Below the pieces are notes generated by a model. It made no database searches. It had not been told where the DNA came from and saw nothing but the letters and a program-made list of their open reading frames with translations. From Entamoeba invadens IP1 (lineage: Eukaryota; Evosea; Mastigamoebida; Endamoebidae): a DNA stretch of 64,000 bases. How positions within the stretch are numbered: the stretch's first letter is position 1; each line of letters starts with the position of its first letter. The stretch covers positions 56,536-120,535 of the forward strand of contig NW_004443648.1 in NCBI RefSeq assembly GCF_000330505.1, in the 5' to 3' direction. Shown one piece after another: positions 11,245 through 21,766 of this stretch. Position numbers and translations under genes: made by a program.

Positions 11245-13963
11245 ATGACGACAATCCACTTGATAGACTCGGAAACAATCAAAAAATTGAGTGCAGGCCA
11301 AGTGGTTGTCGACTTGGAGTGTGTTGTTAAAGAACTCTTTGAGAACGCAATGGACTCCGGCGCGACAAGCATCTTTGTTCGCCTTCTGAATTGTGGGCTC
11401 GATGAAATTACAGTTGAAGACAATGGCTGCGGAATACCTCCAAACAGCATTCCACTACTTGGACAAAGACATTGCACATCAAAACTCCAAAACTTCGAGG
11501 AATTATCGAACGTGGGCACTTTTGGGTTTCGTGGAGAGGCGTTGTACAGTATTGCAGCTATGGCAGAGGTTGAGGTTTTGACATGTGATGGGACAGCAGA
11601 TGGGACACAAATCAATTTAGTCACGCGACAAACGAAAACAGTCCAGCGTAAGAGGGGAACGACTGTTGTAGTGAAGAAGTTGTTTGCTGAAAATCGTATT
11701 CGACGAGAGGAATTCATGAGATCGAAAAACAAAGATATGGCAAAGGTTGTTACCCTTCTTCAGAGTTATGCGCTGCTTCTCACAAACATCAAAATAGTCC
11801 TCACAAACAAAACAAGCAACAAGAGCGCTGTTTTATTGCAATCCAATGGGAAATCGATGAAGGAGAATTTGTATACAATGTTTTCCGGCGACGCAAAGGA
11901 TGTTTCAATACCCCTGGATTACCACGAGGATGGTGTTGGGATAGTCGGAATGGCGTCGACATTTACTGATAAAGGGCGCACAACAGGCGATCGGATGTTT
12001 TTCTTTGTGAACCGCAGACTAATTGAACACAAGAAGATGCAACAAATCGTCACAAATCAGTGGAGGTCGCTTGGTGCCAATTTTAAGCGGAAGTTTCCAA
12101 CAGTAATAATGAGTATTGTTGTCGACGAGTATGACCCCAACGTCACACCAAACAAGAAGTCTGTTATATTTTGCAATGAAGAAGTTGTGTTAAGTGCGGT
12201 GAAGAAGTGCTTTGAGAAAGTGTGGTCGATAGAGAAGATGGAGTTGGCGATGCCTACTGTCTCACTTTCTGGAATAGTCGATCATTCGGAATTGTCAGAC
12301 TCTCCAAGTGGGTTTGTTGTGAAGAAAGAATACAACTTGAGTGCCCTTCCTCCTTCAACACAAAATTTGATACAAAAACGTCTTTCACTTGCACCTGCGA
12401 AACCCAAACCAATGTACGCCGATGATAACCAAATAGACAACGACGACGTCTTAAAAAGAGTTGAGGAAGAGCCTTCACTCATTACAACACCACTTAAAAG
12501 AAATGTGAAAATCCACACGTATACGGACAACCAATTTTCAAGCGAAGAGGACATTTTAGACGATGAAGACAAAGAGAAGGAAAATGTTGTGATCAAAACA
12601 AAACTTTTTAAGACGGATGAGAGGAGTCAAACCCTCACACAGATGAATAGACGGAATCAAGTCCTGAAGAATGAAATGGAGAACGAAATATCAGCGATTA
12701 AAAACGACGATGATTCGATTGAGAATTCGATTATGAAGATTAGAAAGTTCGGTTCAAGGAGTCAAAGTTCAGAAGTGAGTGAAGCTGAAAACTCTCCGAA
12801 GAGGTGTGAAGTACAAAGGAGGTTATTTGACAATGAAATTTCAAAGGAAGAGATGTGGAAAGAGAAAGATGAGTTATTACGACTCGGCGAGGATAGCCAT
12901 CTCATTCAAACGCGAACTACATTGAAGAATAAAAACAGTGCAAATTTGACAGTAGTTGTTCCGCAGAAAATGGAAATTGAAGAACACAAAGCAGAAGATG
13001 ACGATCAAATGAAAGAGCAAAACAGCGAAGAGAAACGTTCTGAAGAAAATGAACTTCAAAAGAGTGTGACAATGCCGAAAAGGAACGAAACAAAAGAAGA
13101 AAGATCCTCTCAAAGAGCATTAGAAGAAGTGGACAAGGGAAGTGAGGATTCTGGTGTTGTTGTGAAAACGTCGAAAGAAGTGATTGTTTGCAACAAGATG
13201 TTTTATGACCAAGCAGTGGTAACGGCTGTTGTTGAACACCTTCTTGAAACGCGAAAAGACTTTCCAATCAGCCGACCCGAAGTTGTTGACGATGTTGTTT
13301 TGAATAAACAGAGAACGTTGCAAAAAATGGATCTGGCGCAAATTGAGGTGATTGGGCAGTTCAACAAAGGGTTTATCATCGGGAAGAAAGGCGAGGACTT
13401 GTACATCATCGACCAACACGCAGCAGATGAGATCTTCAATTTTGAGACCCTTCTCAAAAACGACAAACTGGAAGTCCAGTCACTCATTGCGCCAATCAAA
13501 GTGCAACTGAGCAGTGATGATGAGTTGTATGTTGAGGAAAACATTGGGATATTCCCACATTTTGGGTTTGAGGTGTTGTATAAAGAAGAGAATCCAGCGA
13601 CTGAGCGTGTGTTGCTTTCGAAAGTGTATTCAAGGAAGTTTGTTTAATGTCTTAAAAAGAGTAACACGATTGACGAATAGAAAAGTGTGTTTTGGAGCGA
13701 AAGAGTTTCTTGAGTTGATCACACAGTTGAGGCAATGCCAAGACGAATCCGGCATGGTGAAAAGAAAACACAAAATCTTTGCGACAGAAGCGTGTCGGAT
13801 GAGTATTATGGTCAGTGACACCCTCACAAGAGACCAGATGAGAAGGATATTATTGAATCTCACGACATTGAACAAGCCTTGGCATTGTCCACATGGCAGG
13901 CAAACGGTTCGACATTTGTTTGACATCAGAAAGGCTGGAAATGAGTTAGCGAAGATCTTTTGA
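11245..13963 (+). CDS. PMS1: DNA mismatch repair protein PMS2/MLH3-type MutL endonuclease
   Basis: This is a MutL-alpha subunit that nicks DNA during mismatch repair in the nucleus. Exon 1 is 11245-13637 and exon 2 is 13681-13963, with a 43-nt intron GTTTGT...TAG; the product has 891 residues. The N-terminal GHKL ATPase has KELFENAMDSGA, DNGCGIP and GFRGEAL. A long acidic, low-complexity linker (about 370-650) follows. The C-terminal domain has the metal-binding endonuclease motif DQHAADEIFNFE (Asp723, fits DQHA-x2-E-x4-E), and exon 2 supplies the ATEACRMS and CPHGRQT motifs that complete the active site. Without the intron the protein would lack these last motifs, which strongly supports the splice. 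The ATG at 11245 is the first in frame after a stop-free run with no earlier ATG. Confidence 0.93.
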
Positions 13964-14997
13964 ATTTTTATTTATTTATATTAAATGTGTTTAGTTTCGT
14001 ATCAAATACACTCACCAATTGTGTTCAAGTCTAAGTGTGAAATGTTTTGATTTTTTTGATTAAATTAAAAACATAACAAGTTTAAAAATGGTTTGTTATT
14101 TCTATTTCTATTTATTTAAAAGATAAAATAGATTTAACATTTGATATTATGTCGTGTTATATAAAATTTACAAAAAAATCTTAAAAGTAATAAAATTATT
14201 TTATTCTAATACACTGTTTAGCAAAGTTTAGTAATAATCATGTTTAGCAACAAGAATAACTTTTCATTGGCCGTTATTTATGTTTATTGTTCCTAATTCC
14301 AAATTTTGTTTATTATAACAATTCTTATTCAATCATTATTTTATAAAAAAAACAAACGGAATTCAACTAACCAAGTTATATAAAATGTTTTAAATTGAAA
14401 GCAATGTTTTTTCTTTTTTGGTTGAAATATTTTATTAAATTGTTTTAAAAGTGTTTATAAAACACAATCACACATATAAATTTTAACCACAATAAGTATG
14501 GTCATGGTTAGACAAAAAAACCATTAAATCAATTTTAATTATATTTATTATTAATGATAATGGTTTTCATAAAACTTTTGTCTAACCATCGTATGGTTAA
14601 AAGAAAAAAAAATTTTACACCATAAAAATAAAAAAGACATGAAAGATCAATGACCATACTTATGGGTTTGCTTTTATCAATTCGTTTTAAAGTGCAATCC
14701 GGTCTTGTTAGCAGTATAAATTGGCAAAATAGTGATGCAATTGAATTAAATATTTGTAAACCATGAAAGAAAAATTCAATTATTCGGAGTGAATTTTTAA
14801 TTCATTTTTATTTTAGATAAAAGAATCACATAAGCGATAAATTTCCATCAATTAAAACATTACAAACCCAGGTTTCAATAAAAAAATAAAATCATGGTTT
14901 ACTGGGTGGTTTTAACATAGTAATTCCAGTAATAAAGTGTTGTTAACACGATGTGTTGTAAAAAGCTGAAATGAAAATGAGAGGACTATAACAATAT
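13964..14997. other. AT-rich intergenic DNA with nested inverted repeats
   Basis: This is about 1 kb between convergent gene ends. The only structure I see is the nested inverted repeat at 14492-14663, listed separately. Confidence 0.6.
14492..14663. repeat. Nested inverted repeats, possible MITE remnant
   Basis: The outer arms, ATAAGTATGGTCA (14492-14504) and its perfect complement (14651-14663), enclose inner arms ATGGTTAGACAAAA (14504-14517) and its complement (14576-14589). The 172-bp unit could be a small decayed MITE or a structured element. No target duplication is clear. Confidence 0.5.
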
Positions 14998-15567
14998 TTA
15001 CATGAAGTTCGTCATATTTTTAATCAATACCTCGTTTTCAAGGGAGACGATAGAAGAGATATATCGGCTGGCTTTAGTGCCTAGCTCCTTAATTTCAGTT
15101 GTCTCGTAAAGGACTTTCCCTGTTTCTGCCGAAATGATTTTTGCATCGCCGACAATACCATCACTTTCGTCTTTCGCATTGATGACAATATACCCAAACT
15201 CTGCAACAAAGTCCTCTAAAAGGTGGAACGCCTCCATCCGTTTTGCAGGTTGCATTCTTCGTTTTACTGTTTCTATTTTGACGCCTTCATCGCACATGAT
15301 AGCGGTGAGAGCGTCACACCGCTTCTTGATGAACTTAACCACATCAAGAACTTCATCATTGATTTTGATCGATTTGATTTTGTGGAATTGGGTTGTGAGC
15401 TTTGCTTTTTTTGAGGTTTTTCCGATGTAGATGTCAGCGTGTTTTGAGAGAAGCATGATAAGGACATTTTGAAGGTCTGCTTGGAAGGAGACTGCTTTTC
15501 GTGTTTTCTTGTGGACAACCTTTCTGTGTTGGATAGGTGGGTATGGCATTACACTCTTCTCTGACAT
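14998..15567 (-). CDS. Hypothetical protein, 189 residues
   Basis: I do not recognise this protein. It begins at an ATG (15565-15567) and has a basic N-terminus (about 1-70, many Lys) followed by a mixed helical region with evenly spread charges. There is no signal peptide, membrane segment or cysteine cluster. Base composition (about 42% GC by eye) stands well above the flanking DNA, and codon use matches neighbouring genes, so it is probably real. It stands alone, with about 1 kb of empty DNA on one side and 1.4 kb on the other. Confidence 0.7.
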   Translation of the reverse strand: MSEKSVMPYPPIQHRKVVHKKTRKAVSFQADLQNVLIMLLSKHADIYIGKTSKKAKLTTQFHKIKSIKINDEVLDVVKFIKKRCDALTAIMCDEGVKIETVKRRMQPAKRMEAFHLLEDFVAEFGYIVINAKDESDGIVGDAKIISAETGKVLYETTEIKELGTKASRYISSIVSLENEVLIKNMTNFM

Positions 15568-16932
15568 CGAGTTGTTTTTTCAGAGCTGAACTCTTATGAA
15601 TGTTTCGAACTTTTTTTGCTCGCCTCATCAACTAACTTAAACACTCTCGTTCATAAAAACGTGTTACCCCAATTTCTCTTGTTTTTTCTAAGTGGGTTCT
15701 TATTCTTTTTATCATATTCTATTTATTAATGGTTTTGGATACTAGTTTCTGAAATTATTTCTTCACATAAGATACTCCTTTTCGCTTTTTGTTGTTCTCT
15801 TTCAAAAACGCATGTGTCGTCCGTTATTTTTCATAAATAAGTTAGAGAACGCGTTTTCCCGAATTATCACCATTTGTTGTTAGTAAATGAAAAAACATAA
15901 TTAATTGAATAGTATTATCAAGAAACGGGATATAGATGACAGATTCCGCCATATAGTTTTATACAAAATTATTTAAAACAGTTTATTATTGCTTATTTTT
16001 ATTCTTCGTTTAAAATATTATTTCAAATCATGTATTTTTTTATTAAAGTAAATAATAATTAATTAATATACCCAATAGATCATCCCCAATTAATTATGGA
16101 TATGATCTATTTAAAAAGAAGTATAATAGTACAAATATTATATTTTATATTATATGTTGATAACATAAATACAAAAGTAATTTAAGACTGGCTTTATTCA
16201 ACAATTTTGTTTTCGTTACAAATAAAAAACTGACACAATGCATTATGTTATTTAGTAATTGAGTTTTAGAAAACATTTATAAATATGTTACCTGATTTGA
16301 AACAAAATATTCTTAAATAGACAATTAAATGTTTTATGTCAAGACAAAGGCAAAACATTGGTCATAAGTTTTACCTGCCTTATAAAATGTAGGAAAAATC
16401 CAAAAAATAATATGTGGCTATATTAATAAACAAAAGTGTAGTATCAAATAAAGTTACATAATTTACAGAACGGCTATATTAGAAAAACCAGAAAAAACAA
16501 AAAGAATTCAAAATAATACCAAATATAATCATGTAATATAGATTCAAGGGATATTTATTGGGATAATTTTTGGATAAAAACCCTAAACATTTTTTTATAT
16601 TAAAAATCGAAATAGAAAAGGAAATTTTGGATTTTTCTTGAAATAATTGGAGTTAAATGTACACTTTGTGTTCCCTGAAATAGAGTTGACGGTTAAAGAA
16701 CTCATCAAATAAATATAGTCCAGATAATACATGATAAAATGGACATTATTGCCATTATTATACAGTCTAAAAGTCATACAATTTCCATTTCAAAATTGAT
16801 TTGAATTTTTAAATTTTTATTGTCAAGATATTCGAAGAACAACTACGATAATTACCCTTTTCGAACCAACTAACTTATTTTTGTGAAAATTTGTAAAAAA
16901 TAATATAGCTAATCGATATACATTATAACAAT
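15568..16932. other. AT-rich intergenic DNA
   Basis: About 1.4 kb between the orphan gene and the transposon. The first 350 bp upstream of the gene are less AT-rich and probably hold its promoter. I see no gene, RNA or repeat in the rest. Confidence 0.6.
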
Positions 16933-16934
16933 TA

Positions 16935-16977
16935 GAGTACTTGCTACAACGTTGTACACTACTCAAACGTTGTTCAC
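16935..16977 (+). repeat. Left terminal inverted repeat of the pogo-like element
   Basis: The 43-bp repeat begins GAGTACTTGC immediately after the TA target site. It pairs with 20192-20234 with two mismatches. Confidence 0.9.
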
Positions 16978-17147
16978 TTAGTCTTGTATTTTTAGATTTA
17001 AAGAAGTTTCTAACAATAATTAAATTATTAGCAAAATATGAATATGTTAACCATCAAAACTTTATATTTAATAATTAATATTTTTCAACCTTTAAACAAT
17101 TGATAAATAAACGATAATGTTGGAAAGGGTTAACTTAAAGAAAAAGA

Positions 17148-18734
17148 ATGGTTGACACAAAAATCCCACATTTTGATAATTTTTTGGACTCCTTTTTTGT
17201 AGATTTCCGATTTTTACCAAACATGCTTTTATTATATAATCTAACAAAACAATTAACAATGAGTGAAACGAATTACCGAATTCATCCCTTTTCGACTCGA
17301 GTGGAGCTTAATTTTAATTCCGAAGACTTTTCCGAGCTTCTCAAACCAATTTCTAATGCAAATCCCAACTTTTTAAAACTCGACGTCATGTTTAATCGCA
17401 TTGACGACTTTAGTAACGCATTGAATTCAAACACCAATAAGATTATATTTGATTACACAAACATCTTTAACTACGCTTCAACAAAAATAGACTCTGCGAT
17501 GTTTGAATTCCAACAAAATCTTGAATGGATTCATTTAATAAACGGTAAGATTCTTGAAATTGCAGACTCCCTTTATAAAATGAAGTCCATTAACAGGCAC
17601 ATTATTGTTTGTTTAAATTATCTAAAACAATTTGAAACCCCGAGGAATGGATTTGAGCAACTAAAACAGTGTCTGAGAACAGATGGAATTCCACTACCAT
17701 CTTCGAGAGATATCAATTTAAGAGTTATTCCAGTAGAATTATCTAATGAACAAACCGAATCAAGTATCCCAATAATAGCAATTGATAACGACGACGTTGC
17801 TGCTATTTTAAGAGAAGCACAAAATAACAATGAAAGTCACTCCGAAGCTCATACTAACTACAAAGATTCTCTCACGGAGTCAAGTGTTGAAATGGAAGAA
17901 CTTCAAATTGGTAGTAACAAAGACTCGCAAATCGAAAAGGTTATTGACGAAGATGATATCGACTTTGTTAGTCTTTATGATTACCTTATCACTTACAATC
18001 GAGACATTGAATACGATGATATTTCAGAGAGTATTTCTCGGTTTTTCAGGCTACAGAGGAATGTCTCTGCTCCTAATAGAAGAGTTCAGATGTTCAGACT
18101 TGCTGAATATCTCAACAACAAAGCTGAACATATCAACTCAAAACTATTGGCAAGTATAACACCGGATATAACTGACAAAGTGTGGCGACGACAACTTTCT
18201 CTTGCTAGACAACCTCGAGGGACATCTGGAAGACGTGCAATTTTCAACACTGAAGAAATCGAATCTCTTGTAACTTTCGTGAAGAAACGAGAAGGAGACC
18301 AGGATCCTGCGGGTTATTTTGATTTGTTGTGGTTCGTTAGTAATACGCTTGGACGTGATGATGTGACTGTGAAAGCATTTTATAACTTTGTCAACAAGGA
18401 AAGGAGAATCATGACCACCAAAGCAAAGCCAATGGAAGAAGAACGCATCGAAGTGAGCAGAGAATCCATCGACACTTATTTTGATTACTTGGAATCAAAT
18501 ATAACTGGTCTACCCACTGGATTTATATTTAATTGTGACGAATCTGGTTACCAACAATGGGTCGACAAAACGTCAAAGACTGTCATTGTTTCTTCAACAT
18601 CAAGTGGGGAAAACATGCACTTCCCACTCAATAGAAACGGAGAAAGAACCACAATGATGGGATGTGTTTGTATGGATGGAACTACCACTGTTCCTTTTTT
18701 CATCGTACCCAATGTATCAATTGAAAAAAGTTGA
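17148..18734 (+). CDS. Pogo/Tigger-like transposase, N-terminal part
   Basis: The 528-residue frame holds the DNA-binding part and the start of the DDE catalytic domain. The first catalytic Asp is in FNCDESGYQQW, followed by GERTTMMGCVCMDGTTTVPFFIVP, shown in full only as the short segments RTTMMGCV and PFFIVP, which match the DDE_1 family pattern. The region from about 295 to 425 looks like a CENP-B/pogo-type helix-turn-helix (TDKVWRRQLSLARQ and onward). The frame stops at a TGA (18732-18734) just after an A6 run, and the rest of the domain continues in the -1 frame. A start at in-frame ATG 17259 (MSETNYR) is as likely as 17148. Confidence 0.8.
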   Translation: MVDTKIPHFDNFLDSFFVDFRFLPNMLLLYNLTKQLTMSETNYRIHPFSTRVELNFNSEDFSELLKPISNANPNFLKLDVMFNRIDDFSNALNSNTNKIIFDYTNIFNYASTKIDSAMFEFQQNLEWIHLINGKILEIADSLYKMKSINRHIIVCLNYLKQFETPRNGFEQLKQCLRTDGIPLPSSRDINLRVIPVELSNEQTESSIPIIAIDNDDVAAILREAQNNNESHSEAHTNYKDSLTESSVEMEELQIGSNKDSQIEKVIDEDDIDFVSLYDYLITYNRDIEYDDISESISRFFRLQRNVSAPNRRVQMFRLAEYLNNKAEHINSKLLASITPDITDKVWRRQLSLARQPRGTSGRRAIFNTEEIESLVTFVKKREGDQDPAGYFDLLWFVSNTLGRDDVTVKAFYNFVNKERRIMTTKAKPMEEERIEVSRESIDTYFDYLESNITGLPTGFIFNCDESGYQQWVDKTSKTVIVSSTSSGENMHFPLNRNGERTTMMGCVCMDGTTTVPFFIVPNVSIEKS

Positions 18735-19447
18735 TGGAGATGGGAATCACCAAGAGTACAGCTTGTATTAAATATTCCAAGAAAGCTTTTATAAACAACA
18801 TGTTGTTCAAAGAATGGCTTAAATGCATTTTTCTCCCAACTATATCAACAAAAAGAAAAATGCAAAAATACACAGGACCTGCTGGTCTTATTATAGACGG
18901 GTTCGATTCTCATATTGACACTGAAGCGGTTTCATTACTCACAAGTCATAATGTGAAGATATTTCTTCTGCCATCCCACTCGAGTCACCTTTTACAAATG
19001 CTTGATGTTGGGGTGTATGGAAATCAAAAGAGGGTCATTAATACCGAAAAAGTTTTCATGAAGACTGAGTACAATAACATGTCTTACAACTCAGTCCAAA
19101 TAATATCAAATGTTAACTCTTGGCAAAAGGTAACAACCACTAAAAATGTTATTTCATCTTTTATAGCTTGTGGGTTGGTGCCTCGCCTTTTGAACAACTT
19201 GAAGACAGTTTGTGAGGTGGTGAGACAGAGTTGCAGCAAGATAGACTTTTATCTAAATACAGAAGAACTAACCTCCCTCAAAGAGCAGCTGGCTTTTACA
19301 ATTTCCAATATGGAGCTTGCCACTAAAAAGGCACTTAAAGAACTTCGTCTAAAATATCGTGGAGTTCAATACTCAGTTCTCGAAACCAGGTTTGGACTGA
19401 TTCTTTTCAAAGCCAAGAGAGTGAAACTTACCAATTATAATGAATGA
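18731..19447 (+). CDS. Pogo/Tigger-like transposase, C-terminal part in the -1 frame
   Basis: This frame carries the rest of the DDE domain: the second Asp in LIIDGFDSHID and the third in HSSHLLQMLDVGVYGNQK, the typical 'HSSH-LQPLDVGVF' block of Tigger/jerky proteins. It has no convincing start of its own; it opens after 18724 and overlaps the upstream frame at the A6 run 18724-18729. Production therefore needs a -1 ribosomal shift, or the element carries a one-base lesion. All three catalytic Asp residues are kept, so decay is recent if it is decay. Confidence 0.8.
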   Translation: MMEMGITKSTACIKYSKKAFINNMLFKEWLKCIFLPTISTKRKMQKYTGPAGLIIDGFDSHIDTEAVSLLTSHNVKIFLLPSHSSHLLQMLDVGVYGNQKRVINTEKVFMKTEYNNMSYNSVQIISNVNSWQKVTTTKNVISSFIACGLVPRLLNNLKTVCEVVRQSCSKIDFYLNTEELTSLKEQLAFTISNMELATKKALKELRLKYRGVQYSVLETRFGLILFKAKRVKLTNYNE

Positions 19448-20191
19448 AAGTTGATTCATTGTTTTGATAAATATTAACTTTTTAAATACATTTAAAAAAT
19501 ATAACGGAAACTAAAAATTTAAAAACACGAAAAACTTAAAGTAAAATCAATAAGAGTTTTTTTTACCGATAAAAATTAGGCACTTAATTGATAAAAAAAC
19601 ATTATCTAAAAAACTATAATATAATCAAAAAAGAACTATTAAAATTGAAAACAATTATAATTTGCAATTAGGAAAACCGAGTGAATAACAAGGCCAAAAT
19701 AATGGAGTTTATCTACTATTTCTGACATTATAAAATTTAAACCCTATCCTTGAACTGTGAAACATTAAAAGGTTTGTTGTTTATCTTGACAGAAAAGAAT
19801 TAAAAGAAAGAGTGGTCGCTATATTTTACAACGACACGGCGGAACACTTTATACAATAACACGAATTACGAAAACTTTATGAACACACCCGCTAAAAATA
19901 CATCAAATCAAAATCACTCAGCCTTCGTATATTGAAGATTGCATTCCCGAGAGCGTCATTTTGGTGTGGTTTGCAGCTTGTTTATTAATTACAATTGAAA
20001 TTGTAAAAGATCTCGAAATTGATCGATTTCATTATTTTTATGTTTATTTAGATTTAAAAAAATTGAAATTTGTTTTTTATAAAAAGAAAAACATATTATT
20101 GAAAGTAAATGTTATTGTTAAATTTTCAATAATTTTTATTTCATAATAGAATGTTCCGTATATAGTTTCAATTTAATTGGAATATTCTAAG

Positions 20192-20234
20192 GTGTACAAC
20201 GTTTCAGTAGTGTACAACGTTGTAGCAAGTACTC
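20192..20234 (-). repeat. Right terminal inverted repeat of the pogo-like element
   Basis: The 43-bp repeat ends GCAAGTACTC immediately before the TA at 20235-20236 and is the complement of 16935-16977 with two mismatches. Confidence 0.9.
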
Positions 20235-20236
20235 TA

Positions 20237-21766
20237 AATGTATATTTATAATAATCTGAGGATAGTTTTTGAAAAACACAATAAATAACATTTTATGTTT
20301 CTTCAATTATCGAAAAGTAACATCAAACTTGAACTATTTAATTACAAAATCATTGTGAAATATTAAAATTTGCGCGACAAGTTCTTTTTTTGAATTTATA
20401 CTTATAGAATTAATATTCATGTAATATTCAATTTGTGGACTTCTAGGTATGAAAAATAATAAAACAAATAAAAATGTATTAATTCATACATTTTTATTAC
20501 AAAAGAATAAAGTTTGATTTTCAAAAATTTTATATTTGTTCAAAATTGATAAGAGCAAATTGTTTTTAACAAATTACTTCAATTTGTTCTAGTTGGCAAA
20601 ACATCAATCTTTATTATCTTTAACTTATTGAAAAATAAAACAAAGAGAATAACCATGTTTTAAGATAACAATGTGATAACTTTTTGTTTTTCCTTTTACT
20701 GTTATGTTTTTTTTAAATATTTATTACACAATTTTAATAATTTCGTAAAGTGTATTTTGTAATAACACAATTATGGATTTTGATTCTGATTATTGACACC
20801 TAAAATACCATTGAAATAAATTTAAATATTCTAAAAAATGGGTATTTTCTTCTTTTTTAATATTTTTTTTCTCAAAAAGTTTATTATGTTTATGACATAA
20901 CACCAATATAAAAAATAAAAAAATATCAAAAAATGTCCATATATTTCAGTATTAACATATGAATTTTAAAACTCGGGTGTTATTCTGTGTGTAAAAAACA
21001 CTTAACTGTACAAAAATTAATTAAAATAATTGATATTAAAAAAAATCAAACAATTAATTGGTCAAAGTTTGTCTTCATTTGTTTCAGAAAACTTGCTCGA
21101 TATAACCTTACTACTGAGCAACACAGACGACACTCTCCTTTTCTGCCACTAATGATTAGATTTCTAATTTACAGTTATTAGGTGGCATCTTCAAATTGTT
21201 TCTTGTTTATCCATCTGCTCCAAGAAGACTCAAATACCTGTTTCAATCCCAATAACAGTGTATTCGCTTCATGTAGCAATTGGGATTTATACATCGACAT
21301 ATGCTGGATATCCATAAACAACGCTTAGCTTAAAACTTGAATCCTTCAATTGCTTCCAAATAATGTTTATATGAATTGTTTTTCAATTTTTATAGTAATG
21401 ATTACTCAAAAATACTTGATATTATTTTGTAAATTCTTTTGGTTAATTTATGTTTTTTTTGTCAGAATTGCAGCTTCAAAAAATAACAGCAGAGAGTGAG
21501 CATGCCAAATTTATTTCGTCAAGATATAATATTTAAATAGTAATGAATATTTGGTTATTTATTGATGTTATCATTGGTAATGACAAGCAACTAATTCGTG
21601 GAAATACAAAAAGATGTATACAAATTCACACCAAAGGAGATTTAATTATATGCTAACAAACATGAAGGAGATTGTTTAATTTTTTAATTGGAAGGTTGAT
21701 ATATGTAATGTAAAATATATTCAATTATAATATATAATTATAAGCTTCTCCTTTTATAATAAGTTA
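20237..21766. other. AT-rich intergenic DNA with one coding-like island
   Basis: Extremely AT-rich DNA between two mobile elements. The only part with coding-like composition is about 21060-21360, listed separately as a relic. Confidence 0.6.
21178..21315 (-). pseudogene. Relic of a coding sequence, unknown family
   Basis: On the minus strand a 45-codon frame from ATG 21313-21315 reads like real protein (for example GLKQVFESSWSRWINKKQF) in a desert of AT. After two stops the same frame continues to about 21050 with a CRLCC motif that recalls a zinc-binding tail. The island is more GC-rich than its surroundings. It could be a decayed transposase tail or host gene fragment; I cannot name the family. 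Confidence 0.3.

Larger units (their letters stand above)
16935..20234 (+). mobile_element. Pogo/Tigger-like DNA transposon (Tc1/mariner superfamily)
   Basis: The element is 3300 bp long and is bounded by 43-bp terminal inverted repeats at 16935-16977 and 20192-20234, which start GAGTACTTGCTACAACG and differ at only two positions. A TA dinucleotide flanks each end (16933-16934 and 20235-20236), the target duplication expected of Tc1/mariner/pogo elements. Each repeat holds the palindrome ACAACGTTGT plus a second partial copy, probably transposase-binding sites. Inside is a transposase in two overlapping frames (17148-18734 and 18731-19447), then about 740 bp of non-coding AT-rich DNA. The well-matched ends suggest fairly recent movement. 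Confidence 0.88.
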
